A stretch of DNA of 64,000 nt from Thinopyrum elongatum (lineage: Eukaryota; Streptophyta; Magnoliopsida; Poales; Poaceae). The stretch covers positions 424,322,483-424,386,482 of the forward strand of contig CM022303.1 in assembly GCA_011799875.1 (NCBI GenBank), in the 5' to 3' direction. The notes beneath the pieces are model-generated. The model did no database searches. It saw only the letters and a program-made list of their open reading frames with translations, and was not told the DNA's origin. Below are positions 10,333 through 21,640 of the stretch, in pieces (position 1 is the stretch's first letter; every line of letters starts with the position of its first letter). Position numbers and translations under genes: made by a program.

Positions 10333-12917
10333 TGTGTTCCTTCCTCTTTCTCTATGCCATATCAAGTCAAGCCGACAAGAAAAAGGAATAAAAATTTAGT
10401 TCTTCAGAACAAATTGATGCGTGATACAGACGAACTGAACTTTGATGTTAGACAGCCGCATGATAGGAGGATGTAATATGTACGAAAAACAGGACGACAT
10501 GAGATAATCAGAACTATGATGTGTAAACTAAGCAGAAGGCATTTCAATAAATTAGAAGCAATGCAATGGAAGGTAGACACCATATGAAAGATGCTACAAA
10601 TATCGCTCTGCCAAATTAACAGTGTCTCGTCATAACTAGCATTTAAACAAATGTGAAGCAGTACAAGAAATAAATCATATGCAAGATGCAAACAATATCA
10701 CACTACCAAGTTAAAGGTCTCTCGTCATTAGTGCCATTGCATATTCACAGCATTGCATATTCATAGCTATGATGTGTAAACTAAGCAGAAGGCATTTCAA
10801 CAAATTAAAAGCAATGAAAGCTAGACACCATATGTAAGACGCAACGAATATCACTCTACCAAGTTAAAACTGTCTCGTCATTAGTGCCATTTCAACAAAT
10901 TAGTAGTACAAGCTAGAAAATAATGCGAGATGTAAACTATATCAGACTCCCAAGTTAAATGTGTCTTGTGAAAAGTGATTGTTGCAGGTTACACAACAGT
11001 AGTACTTTGATGTAAGAACATGGTGTGATAGACAGATATTGTATGTTCTAGAAACAGGAACACGTGTCTTATTGACAAGTATAATGTGTAAAGTAAGCAG
11101 ATGGAATTCAACAAAATTAGAAGAAATACAAGCTAGACATCATAGATAACATGCAACCACATATAATAGTGCCATGTTAGAGGGAGCACCTATGATGGTG
11201 GACAAGGGGGGACGTGCTCATCATAAACACAGCTACGTTGAGTGTCTATGCATGTGTTGTCTTCCAAATCTTGTTGTGGGGATGGCGGAGTAGAATGTGT
11301 AGAGGCCCTCCATTTGGAAGGAGCACCTTTATCCACTGCCTTGCTAATTTCCTTCTGCTTTATTGATTTGGCATTGTCAAGTAAAACCGACAAGAAAAAG
11401 CAATAAAATTCACTCTTCAGAACTCATTCATGCATGATACTGACAATTACTACCTTGATGTAAGGCAAACACATGATATGAGGATGGAATATGTACGAAA
11501 AATAGGACAGCATGGCATATTCACAACTATTTGTGTAAACTAAGTAGAAGTAATTTAATCAAATTGCAAGCAATACAAGCTAGAAACCGTATGCAACATG
11601 CAAGACAATATCACACTGCTAAGCTAGAGAAAGCACCTGGCATGCCGGTTTCGCCGGAAGACCGCCATCAGTCCCTGCCTTAATTTTTTCGTTCCTCTTT
11701 CTTAATTTTATTGCCTTGTCAAGTCAAACCCACAAGAAAAATAAATAAAAAATCGCCTTTCAGAACTCATTGATGCAGGATGCTGACGAGCACTACTTTA
11801 ATGTAAGGCGACCGCATGATAGGATGATTGAATGTGTAAGAAAAAAGGACAGCATTGCATATTCACAGCTATGATGTGTAAACTAAGCAGAAGGCATTTC
11901 AACAAATTAAAAGCAATGAAAGCTAGACACCATATGAAAGATGCAATGAATATCACTCTACCAAGTTAAAATTGTCTCATCATAAATGCCATTTCAACAA
12001 ATTAGAAGTAGTACAAGCTAGAAAAGAATGCGAGATGAAACCTATATCACACTCCCAAGTTAAACGTGTCTTATGATAAGTGATTGTTGCAGGTTACACA
12101 ACAGTAGTACTTTGATGTAAGAACATGGTGTGATAGACAGATATTGTATGTTCTAGAAATAGGAACACGTGTCTTATTCACAAGTATAATGTGTAAAGTA
12201 AGCAGACAGAATTCAACAAAATTAGAAGCAATACAAGCTAGACATCATACATAACATGCAACCACATATAACAGTGCCAAGTTAGAGGGAGCACCTGTGA
12301 TGATGGACTAGGGGAGATGTGCTCATCATCAACACAACTACGTTGAGTGTCTATGCATGTGTTGTCTTGCAAATCTTCTTGGGGCATGGCGGAGTAGAAT
12401 CTGTAGAGGCCCTCCATTTGGAAGGAGCACCTTTATCCACTGCCTTGCTAATTTCCTTCCACTTTATTAATTTTGAATTGTCAAGTAAAACCGACAAGAA
12501 AAAGCAATAAAATTCACTCTTCAGAACTCATTCATGAATGATACTGACAATCACTACTTTGATGTAAGGCAAACACATGATACCAGGATGGAATATGTAC
12601 GAAAAACAGGACGGCATGGCATATTCACAACTATTTGTGTAAACTAAGCAGAAGCCATTTCAACAAATAAGAAGCAATGCAAGCTAGACACCACATGAAA
12701 GATGCAACCAATATGACTCTGCCAAGTTAAAAGCGTCCCATCATAAATGGCGTTTCAACAAATTAGAAGCAGCGCATGCTATAGATCATATGAAAGTTGC
12801 AACCAATATCACACAGCATATACTAAAGGTGTCTCGTCATATTGATTGATGTAAGATACAAAAAAACATTAGTTTTATGTAAGGACATGCTTAATAGACA
12901 GATGTACTATGTACTAA
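10333..12917 (-). other. Duplicated exon/intron modules upstream of the Transposase_24-like gene
   Basis: The stretch is built of related modules. AT-rich intron-like units carry AAACTAAGCAGAAGGCATTT and CAAGCTAGACACCATATG. Short exon-like blocks on the minus strand each end at a GTGCTCCC or GTGCTTTC donor: about 11190-11380 (KEISKAVDKGAPSKWRAS), 11640-11720 (KLRKRNEKIKAGTDGG) and 12297-12480, a second copy of the first block that carries a frame-breaking deletion. They resemble tandemly amplified 5' exons of the gene ending at 8037. Whether any are spliced together cannot be told from sequence. Confidence 0.5.
10745..12675. repeat. 1.1-kb tandem duplication
   Basis: Two direct copies with an offset of about 1103 bp: 10745-11848 and 11849 to about 12675, where similarity fades. 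Shared landmarks include CGTTGAGTGTCTATGCATGT at 11236 and 12341. Each copy contains smaller internal repeats of about 160 bp. Confidence 0.75.
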
Positions 12918-12934
12918 CACTACAGGAATCAGCT

Positions 12935-13495
12935 ACTTTGCCATCTGCCACGGCAGACGGCAAAGGCAGGAACGGCGGACGGCAAAGGTCTTTGCCGTCT
13001 GCCGCGGACGGCAAAAGGCTCCGGCAAAGTAAGGATCGGCAAAGAGCTACTTTGCCGTCTGCTTTCGGCGGCTGACGGCAAAGGGACCTTTGCCATCAGC
13101 AGCAGACGGCAAAGGAAGCAGACGGCAATAATTACGCTGTTAGTCCATTAGGTGGCTAACGGCAGCCTTTGCCGTCCGCCGCTGACGGCAAAATTTGTCC
13201 GGCCTTTGCCGTCCGCCGAATGATGTCAGCTGGACGTCACTACACGGCAGGCCTTTGCCGTCCGCGGCTGTAGGCAAAGTTGTTTACTCTTTGCCGTCAG
13301 CCACTGTAGGCAAAGCCTTTGCCGTCCGCCGCTGTAGGCAAACTGGCCAAATGGGTCAGTTCTCAGGAGGCACAGGTGGCAGCCACGTGGCTGCTTTGCC
13401 GTCCGTGGCTGTTGGCAAAGTTGCCTTTGCCGTCCGCGGCTGTCGGCAAAGGTGGCTTTGCCATTAGTGGCTGACGGCAAAGATCCTGCTTTGCC
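12935..13495. repeat. CACTA subterminal repeats, left side of copy B
   Basis: About twenty copies of TTTGCCGTC(C/T)GC or its complement in both orientations, spaced tens of bases apart. They are the likely binding sites of the element's TNPA-type protein. The short frames across them are not genes. Confidence 0.85.
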
Positions 13496-13904
13496 TCATT
13501 TTTTTTCTATTTTTTTAAATGCAACAATTTTGACAGCAAATATATATGACATATATATATATATATATTTCACAGGGCTATTTAACAGCAAACATATGAC
13601 ATATCCAGCACATAAGTTTCATCGTACGTACATATATAGTTCCATCCATTCATACATAGCAAGTTCCATCAAGTTGCACATACACATTGTTCCATCCACA
13701 CATATTACAATGCAAAGTTTCATCTAGATAGCAAGTTCCATCATAGCAAGCTAGAAGAATACTTGAAGAGAATGAAAGAAAAAACAAGCACTCCATCATA
13801 GCAAGCTAGCTTCCGTGAAGTGAATGAAATCTGCAAAATGGCAAATAAGAAAGTTAGAAAAAGGTGACTAGAGGAAGAAGACTAGAACAAGAAGAAGACT
13901 AAAA

Positions 13905-14600
13905 CAAGAAGACTTAGGTGAAATGGATCATATATGAGCTAACTTAGGTGAAATGGATCGTTTATGAGCTAACTAAGGTGAAATGGATCCTTTATGAGCT
14001 AACTTAGGTGAAATGGATCGTTTATGAGCTAACTTAGTTGAAATGGATCATTTATGAGCTAACTTAGTTGAATTGGATCGTTTATGAGCTAACTAAGGTG
14101 AAATGGATCGTTTATGAGCTAACTAAGGTGAAATGGATCGTTTATGAGCTAACTAAGGTGAAATGGATCGTTTTTTAGCTAACTTAGGTGAAATGGATCA
14201 TTTATGAGCTAATTTAGGTGAAATGGATCGTTTTAGCTAACTTAGGTGAAATGGATCGTTTATGAGCTAACTTAGTTGAAATGGATAGTTTATGAGCTAA
14301 CTTAGAAAAAGCATCATTTTAGAGCTAACCTAGGGTGATGGGTCATTTGGAGCTACCTAGGTAAGATGGGTCATTTGGAAGCTAACTAGGTTGAAATGGG
14401 TCATTTTAAAGCTAACATAGGTAAATGGATCATTTAGGAGCTAATCTAGGTAAAATGGGTCATTTTAGAGCTAACTTGGATAAAATGGATCATTTATAAG
14501 CTAACTAAGGTAAAATGGGTCATTTTAGAGCTAACTTAGGTAAAATGGATCGTTTATGAGCTAACTAAGCTAATTATGCAATTTTTAACATAAATAAGCT
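13905..14600. repeat. 30-bp tandem array in CACTA copy B
   Basis: Same 30-bp unit as at 385-1120, with about 13 good units followed by degenerate ones. Small deletions in the degenerate part (14330-14400) distinguish it from copy A. Confidence 0.88.
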
Positions 14601-14787
14601 AAGTACAGATCGTTTTAGAGCTAACTTAGGTAAAATGGATGGTTTTGGAGGTCAGTAAGCTTATTAAGTCATTTTGGAGGAAAAGAAGCTAACTCTAGGT
14701 CATTATGGTAAGCATATTGGAGGAAATAAAGCTAAGTCTAGGTCTTTATGCATTTGTTAAGCAAAACACTAGAGAAACTTACCGTGA

Positions 14788-17092
14788 TCATGGAGGTGTA
14801 GGAGCGGGCTGGCTCGTGCCGGTAGCTGGAGAAGGATCGTGCGATGTTTGTCTGGAGTTACGCTGCACCAAAGATCATTTCCGATGTCTCGTTAGCATGA
14901 TGACACTCAAATGTTAAGACTAGCAAGTAATGTCCATTCAAATTAAACTCACCGTGCTCCCAGAAGCAATCACTGGCATCGGCGGAGTGGTCTGACCGGA
15001 CTTCTCGCACACAGACTGCACATTTGGTTTTGACAACTCAGTCATACTAGTTAGTAATGAGAGAAACACTACATGAATGTTTTGGCTAATCTGCAGAAGA
15101 AACTTACCACAAGGAGCTCGTACATGGCCCTTGCATGCATGTCATTCCGTGCCCTCTCCTCCTCCAACATCTTTGTCGTCCTCTCCTCCAACTCCCGCTG
15201 CCTCTCCGCCGCCTCCGCCAGAAGTTTCTCCATTCTATCTCTCTCACTCTGTATAGCAGCCTGCAACACCACTCACATGACCATTTGTAATCATTGATGG
15301 AAGCGCACACAATGTAATGGAGAAAGATAGCTGAGTACGTATAACTAACCTTGAAGGCGAGTTGGACTGGCCGTTCACGAGGCCTTATCTCAGGAGCGGA
15401 GCTCGACTAGCGCGCCTTGATCTCCGGGAGAGTGCTAGGACAACGGATAAGTCCATCTCCCATGGCTATGGAGCCATGGGACCTCCCGCCACCAGATATC
15501 ATCAGCAGCTTTGTATCAATGGGACCCTGGCTCGGGTTAAAGTCCTCCCCTTTCCTCGCCTTCCCCTGATCTCTATATTTCACGAGCTTGTCGTGGGAGG
15601 AGATGTTGGTGAAGTTCTTTGGATCATCGAGGTCAGACGCAGAGAATGCCTTGACTTTCTTGTAGGGCCAGTGTGGGCCATGGCATACAGGTCGTACACC
15701 TCTGGCACCTTATCCGCCTTATTGTAGCGTGCCTGAAAGAGAGAAACAAAGTAAATTAGTAATTAAAGGGCTAAAGCTAGCATGATGAATGAATTGCATG
15801 AATCATGAAGCAAACCACATACCCAGTTCCGCCCGAACTGATATAAGTTGGAGCTGCCTTGATGGTGTGGCACACCTTCCATTTGGGCACGTTTGTCCTT
15901 GGCCTCTTTGTGGAGGGCTAGCCATTCTTTTGAGCACCACTCATTGACCAACACCTCCCAATAACCCATCCGATCCGCACACCATCTCGGAGGGGCCTAA
16001 GTTAGCAAATAGAAACTTGAGCGCTACAGCTATGAATTACTAAATGAAGGAAGTAAGTACAAGGCCTTAAGAATTACCTTCATGTACTCCTCCTTACTCA
16101 AGAACTTCTCGCGGCATGCCGGCTTGGTCTTCTTGATACCACGCGAGGCGTAGTAGTCTCGAACAGCCTGCACCCGAGCCTCGTGCCGTAAGTTCTGTAG
16201 TAGGCGCTTGCAGACGTTATCGATAACATTTGCCGCTTCCTCCTTGTATCCCTCCTCACACCTGTAGAATGTCTGCAATCAAATGAGAAAATTTTGATTA
16301 GTACAATTAATAACTAGCTAGTTGAATATTTTTAATTGTGTAAAGGAGAAATTACCCAGAACTTTCTGATCACCACGTCTGCCCTCGTCTTGCACAAGAC
16401 ACCGTCGATAATCTCACCCGGCGGGGCCGAGGCAGCCAAGTAGTGCTCCCAACTCAATCCAAGCTCTGGAAGCCGACCCTCACCAGGCAACGTGACAAAC
16501 CCCGGGAAGTTTTGCCGACAAAGAACTCCTAGGACGGAGTTGGGCCGGCGGACACTATGATGGTGGTCCCAACCCCTGCAGCATGACAAGGCCAACGCAT
16601 TAGTTATTTGAAGAAACGTGAATGCAGAAGGTACAAAAAGATTAAATGCACTTACCTCTCCCCATCAGGGAAAATCAACCACCTCTGCTCTCGGGTCGCC
16701 GGCACGGACGGGAGCCATGTACAACCACGCTGGTAGACAATGCCCCCCTCCTCCTCAATATCAGTCGGCTCCCCGCCATCATCAGCATGGCCACTTGGCT
16801 CCTCAGGCTGATCCGGCCAGGTACCCCATCCAGACGTGTGCTCCTCCGGGGTCTCGTGGGCTGAACTCTCCTGGGCCGAAGGCCCGTCGACCCGAGGCTC
16901 GTGGGCCGAAGACCCGTGGACCGGAGGCTCGTGGACCGGAGTCCGTGTAGCCTCCTCCTCGGACGAGTCCACCCTAGCAGTCACGTGCTCGGGTGAAACA
17001 GCTGGGGGTGGGGATTGGAAGGGGACGAGGACGGGAGGCCAGTGATCACGAGGAGGGAGGCGGGAGGCACGGGGGGAGGAGGGCCAGAGCAT
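14788..17092 (-). pseudogene. TNPA-like CACTA gene, copy B, frameshifted
   Basis: Same exon structure as copy A: about 16656-17092 (with an ATG at 17092), 16356-16575, 16078-16272, 15823-15996, 15350-15732, 15108-15260, 14953-15015 and 14788-14862 ending in TGA. Relative to copy A, one base is missing near 15665 (TTGTAGGGCC against TTGTAAGGGCC), which shifts the frame inside the 15350-15732 exon. The first exon carries a 15-bp insertion. The remaining exons are open. The product would lack the C-terminal coiled coil, so I call it a pseudogene. It still shows a plausible 5' end that copy A lacks. Confidence 0.75.
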
Positions 17093-18620
17093 AGTAGGAA
17101 GATCGGCACACTATCTGCCATGGGGGGGGCGGCCGCTGCCGGCGAGGGGTAAGGGCGGGAGGCCCACTCCATCTCAACACCCACACTAAACTTGGCGCAT
17201 TGGGAGGCGGGGGAGGCCCCGGTCTCAGGGGACAGTGGAAGGGTGGGGGGGCGGAGGGGGAGGGGATGTTCGGGGGGGGAGGGGGAGGCGTGGCGGGTGG
17301 GCGGGACGGTAAGGGGGGTAAAGAGGGACTGAGGGAGGGGTGTGTGGTGTCGCGGGTCGGGGTGGCGGGTCAGGGGGGTGCAGGGGGGCGGGGGGTCGGG
17401 TGGGGTTGGTCGGGGGGCGGTCAGGGGGTCGGGGGGGTTTCTTCTAGCGTCTTTTCTGTCGTCTCTTCTTCTTCTTCTTCGTTCCGTGATGCTTCGGCGG
17501 CGGGCAGCGGGGGGCGACGGCGGGAACGGCGGGGCGGGGGCGGAGGGGCGGCGGCGGGCGACGGCGGCTACTGGGGGCGGCGCGGCGGGTTCAGCGTGTT
17601 GGCGACGGCAGGGGCGGGGCGCCGGGCGGCGGCGCTACGGTTGGCGGTGCGCGGCTGGTGGGTTCAATTCTAGGGGGCAGGCTTGCTTTGGGCTGCTGTC
17701 TGCGACCGCATACGTGCGGACTTCGTCTACTTCTTCTAACACTAACACTAACACAATTAGCACTAATCTAACACAACACATATGTAGCACTAAATCTAAC
17801 ACTAACACTAACACATATCTAGTAACTAAATCTAACACTAACAATAAACAGCAAAAAAATGAAAAAACAGAAGAAAAAAAAAGAAAAAATAACTCACCGG
17901 AGCCAATGGACGGGGCGGAAGGGGGGAGGGGCAGCGGAGGAGGTAAGCGAAGGCGGAGAGAAGGGGGGCCAAGGGGGTAAGGCCAAGCGGCGCCGACCAC
18001 ACGACCCCCTTCCCCCCAAGCCCAGTGTAACGAGGAAGGGGGAGGGAGGGAACGCGACCCGACATTGGATGACTCAAAGGACCCCACCCCCCCCACCCTC
18101 CCCATCCGGTTTGCGAGACGAAGGGGAGGAAGGGGAGGCACGTTGACTCCAATGCGGACCGGGGGGAACGCCGCTCCCCCTAGAAGAGACGGAGGGGGAG
18201 AGAAGGGGCAGAGCCCGAGGGGAGGAAACCCGGGACGGGGTTCACGGGAAAGCTGGAGAGGACGGAGGGAGGCGCGAGAATGGCGGAAAGAAGCGCGGGA
18301 AGGGGAACTGGGGGATCGAAACGGGGCGAGGAGAAGGGAAGGAGGAGCGCGCCGATGGGGGGGAGACAGAGGGGAGAACGACCACGGAGGAAGAGGGGTG
18401 GGCTAATCGTCGGGGGGGGGGAGGAGCGTTGGTGGAAGGTGGTGGTGGGACGGGGGAGGAAGCGGGAAAAGGATGGGGAGCGAAGGCGGAGGGCGGGAGG
18501 AGAAGGGGCGGCGGGGGCGGCGGTGGGTGGATCTGGTGGCGGGGCGTCGGGGAGGAGAGAGGGAGAGAAGAGAGAGTAACGGGCGGGGGGTGGGGGCTCG
18601 ACCGGCCGTTAGGTTAGTTA
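17093..18620. other. G-rich leader region of CACTA copy B
   Basis: Very G-rich, with a CTAACACTAACAC remnant near 17740-17850. It corresponds to the 5' side of the TNPA-like gene. Only 17740-17890 and the last ~120 bp align easily with copy A. Gly/Arg-rich frames follow from composition. Confidence 0.45.
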
Positions 18621-18621
18621 G

Positions 18622-18900
18622 CCTTTGTCGTCCGCCGAGGCTTTGCCGTCCGCATTTTTTTATCTTTGCCGTCTGCTAGCAGATGGCAAAGAGGGGGGCG
18701 TTAAGTTTTTTCTAATCGGCTCGTTACTGGGGGGCACCTCTCTCTTTGCCGTCAGCCAGCTGACGGCAAAGAAGTGACAGATGGCAAAGACCGTTTTTGC
18801 CGTCTGCCAGTTGTTTGCCGTCTGCTTTTTGGTAGCTGATGGCAAAGACCTTCTTTGCCGTCTGCTAGCAGATGGCAAAGAACTGGCAGACGACAAAATC
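18622..18900. repeat. CACTA subterminal repeats, right side of copy B
   Basis: TTTGCCGTC-type motifs and complements, continuing to the terminus. The segment 18830-18900 is the part missing from copy A. Confidence 0.85.
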
Positions 18901-18919
18901 CCTGATTCCAGTAGTGTAA

Positions 18920-19890
18920 AAACAGGAAGGCATGTCACATTAACAGGTATAATGTATAAACTAAGCAGAATAGCACATGCAATTTAACCAGATTGGAAGA
19001 ATTACAATCTAGACACCATATGCAACATGCAACCAGATATCACGCTGCCAAGTTAGAGCAAGCACCCGCCATGGTGGTGTAGGGGAAATGCGGTCATCAA
19101 CTACAGAGCTACGTTCACTATCTTCATCTAGCCTTGCTGTTTCTTGAGAATCATGAGGGGAGGCTGACACTGCATTCTTTAAAAGAGCATATTTTCTCAT
19201 AGTAACCCACTTGGGTGACTGTCTCATCATAAGTGATTGATGAGGGATACACAAGAACATTAGCTTGATGTAAGAACATGGTTAATAGACAGATGTACTA
19301 GTATGTACCAAAAACAGGAAGGCATGTCATATTCAAAGGTATAATGTGTAAGCTAAGCAGATGCAATTTAACCAAATTGGAAGCAATACAAGCTAGACAT
19401 CCGGCTGGAGTGGTGAGCATGATCATCGAGGACCTGAGAGCCTGGTGGGAGGCGGGCTGCTTGGCCACCATCATGGCTTTTTAGTTGGCTTCCAGGTGAT
19501 GCCTGTCTGTGCTGGGCTTGTTACTGGCTCGGCCAGTGCCCTGACTAGCTATTTGTCTTCTGGTGCTCCCGGGATGGTGGTTCATGTAAAAAATATCTTT
19601 CCTTATCTTAATAAAGACCGACTTCGGCCTTTCGAATACAAGCTAGACACCATATGCAACATGCAACCACATATGACACCGCGAAGTTAAAGCAAGCACC
19701 TGGGATGGTGGTTCATGGCGAGCGAGATCATCAACTCCAGAGCTACGTTTACCGTCTCCATCTACTGACACTACACCCTTTATAGCGCCGAAACATGTCT
19801 TGCCTAAGCCCGAAGAAAGCTATAGCTTCTTCTCTCTTTTATTTTGTGCTTCTATCAACCGGTTGGCAGAGGCTGGAATACCCATGCATA
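18920..19890 (-). other. Further exon modules of the Transposase_24-like gene
   Basis: Continuation of the module array beyond CACTA copy B. Exon-like blocks lie at about 19073-19201 (MRKYALLKNAVSASPHDSQE, ending TPPWR before a GTGCTTGC donor) and about 19702-19875 (KTCFGAIKGVVSVDGDGKRS, ending at a GTGCTTGC donor). The second block holds an in-frame TAG near 19834. Both share CGTAGCTCTG.AGTTGATGA with each other and with the 11.2- and 12.3-kb blocks. Confidence 0.45.
19400..19634 (+). mobile_element. LINE-like or SINE-like insert with 15-bp target duplication
   Basis: A 235-bp segment unlike its surroundings is flanked by AATACAAGCTAGACA at 19385-19399 and 19635-19649. The length and identity of the direct repeats suggest target-primed retroposition. 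The insert ends TCTTAATAAAGACCGACTTC and then GGCCTTTCG, and has no poly(A). A short frame at its left end (IIEDLRAWWEAGCL) could be the tail of a LINE ORF. The host repeat also contains this motif, so the duplication is strong but not conclusive. Confidence 0.6.
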
Positions 19891-20026
19891 AAAAAACAAT
19901 AGTGAGAGTATGGGTGAAGTGTGTGCAGAACTAGTGCACTGTAAAAGTAGCAGATAGCATGTGGCTGAAAAATAAATTAAAGGAGACATATGATAGCTCT
20001 ACAACATTGCATGGCAAACAAAATTA
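19891..20026. other. Short spacer
   Basis: AT-rich spacer between the module array and the MITE. Nothing is recognised. Confidence 0.3.
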
Positions 20027-20312
20027 GGGGCTGTTTGGTTTCTAGCCACATCTTGCCACACTTTGCCACACCTCACCTTAGGCAAGTTTGACCAAGTTAG
20101 GTGGGTGTTTGGTTCTAGCCACAGCTAAGGCAAGAATTTTTTTATGAGAAGTGAACCCCACATGTCATAGACAGAAAAAGTGTGGCAAGATTCCCTTAGG
20201 CAAGCCAAAGTGTGGCTAACAATTTGAGCAACTCAAGTTAGGCAAGTGTGGCAAGTGTGACAAAAATAATGTGGCAATATATGGCAAACATAGTCACAAT
20301 CCAAACAACCCC
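20027..20312. mobile_element. MITE with GGGGCTGTTTGG ends
   Basis: Ends GGGGCTGTTTGG and CCAAACAACCCC (one mismatch as inverted repeats). The interior carries repeated GCCACA, TGTGGCAAG and TAGGCAAG motifs. Size and ends fit a common grass MITE type. I could not find matching target duplications. Confidence 0.65.
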
Positions 20313-21640
20313 TGTATGATTTTGTAATATATGAGCACAGGGATGGCTGGGAAATGCAGGTACTCTTCCAGCACACCACCACATGTGGTCCTATCAAAAT
20401 AATAGTCGACTAAAAATAAATAGGTCAGTCGATTTTTTTATGAACCGTCCGATCTACAAGGAACGGGCAGATGGACTTCGTCTACCTCCCACCAGTCACT
20501 GTTGACGATCTTTCTCGAACCGCCAGCGACCACTAGCCCAGACCCCTGCCTCCGCTGCCCCGCCCTCCCCTCGACCTCACACCACCGCCGTGCTTGGCAA
20601 TGCCGCCGGCCATCCCTTTAAGCCCGGTCGACCTCCAGATCGGGCGCCAGCAGCTCCTAGGCCCCACACCCCCCCTAAGATAAACACTGAGGCGCTGCTT
20701 CCCCGGTGTAATAGGCGGACTAGCGCCTGTTATGCCGGGGAATGGTTCCTTTAATTGGGAATCAACTGACCAGGAATTGAAATCCAGGGGGGCGACAGAC
20801 CTCTAGCTAAGGTGAAATAGTATATGAGGAGAAACCTTGTGCATCGCGAGTTACTAGGAACATCTAGTATCAGGAAGAAGGTGTAGGAAGAAGCGGTCAA
20901 CTAGTGTCTTCTGTGGGATGAATACCGTGCAAGCAGACACGTAAGATTTGAACAAATAAGGGAAGAGGAGTACCAGTTCCGGTTGCTAGTGCTGTGTCCT
21001 CCTGATATCGCAGCGATGTTCTTCTTTTTATCGGGGGAACCGATGCTTTGGAGGAGGGTGGAGCCTTGGACGAACCCATGGCCAAATTCTTGACTGTGTT
21101 GCGGTGGCCGCCTATAGCGGAGGGGAAGCAGATCCGAGGCAGCGAAGGACGGTGGCGACGTTGGAGCGGCAGCGGTGAGGCACAGGATGGTGTGGTTGAA
21201 CTGGCTCGGGTACGGCGCACGTCGGCATCCTGGAGGCAGCTCGGCCTCGGCTTCAACTACTAGCCATGGAGGGCGACGTGGTTGCGGTTGCGGTGGACGA
21301 CGACGTCGGGGTATCGGCTCCAGCGTGCTGGAGGAGGGCGGTGGTTGATGGGTGGGATGGTGTGGCGGACGGAGGACGCCGGGGTTTCGCGGCTGGTGGA
21401 GAGGTAGTTTTGGCACCCACGGAGTACGAATGGGGAATCGGACGGGGGGTGGGGGTGGCGGCGTGAGCTAAGGGGGAACCATGTTTCGGTCTGGGACGCG
21501 CTTGTTTTTTTTTTTGAACAGATGGGACACGCTTGTTTGAAATTTGGGGAAAGTACAAATGTTGCCCCCCTCTTAAATTTCGGACCTACTGTGGGTCGGG
21601 GGTAGGACGGTAATCCCAGGTGTCCCAAATAGTGGGCGGG
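20313..21640 (-). other. GC-rich region with undecided coding status
   Basis: From 20500 the base composition rises to gene-like GC. On the minus strand 20901-21416 is open for 171 codons (Pro/Arg-rich N-terminal part, later TSNRNWYSSSLICSNLTCLL), and 21260-21628 is open in another frame. No family signature is visible. It could be the first exon and promoter of a gene reading left, or a decayed fragment. An imperfect hairpin lies at 20699-20755, with arms CCCCGG.GTAATAGGCG and its complement. Confidence 0.3.

Larger units (their letters stand above)
12918..18916 (-). mobile_element. Complete CACTA element copy B
   Basis: The left end reads CACTACAGGAATCAG and the right end in reverse complement reads CACTACTGGAATCAG. 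Both are followed by TTTGCCGTC-type subterminal repeats. The 3-bp direct repeats TAA at 12915-12917 and 18917-18919 are the target duplication. Joining the flanks gives GTACTAAAAACAGGAAGG, which matches the unfilled repeat copy near 19308 (GTACCAAAAACAGGAAGG). The element is 5999 bp. It encodes only a TNPA-like gene on the minus strand, so it is non-autonomous for cleavage. It sits in an intron-like module of the Transposase_24-like pseudogene. Confidence 0.93.

Noticed and set aside
17635..18617. Several overlapping ORFs in copy B G-rich DNA
   Set aside because: Overlapping in up to five frames, low complexity, no counterpart in copy A.
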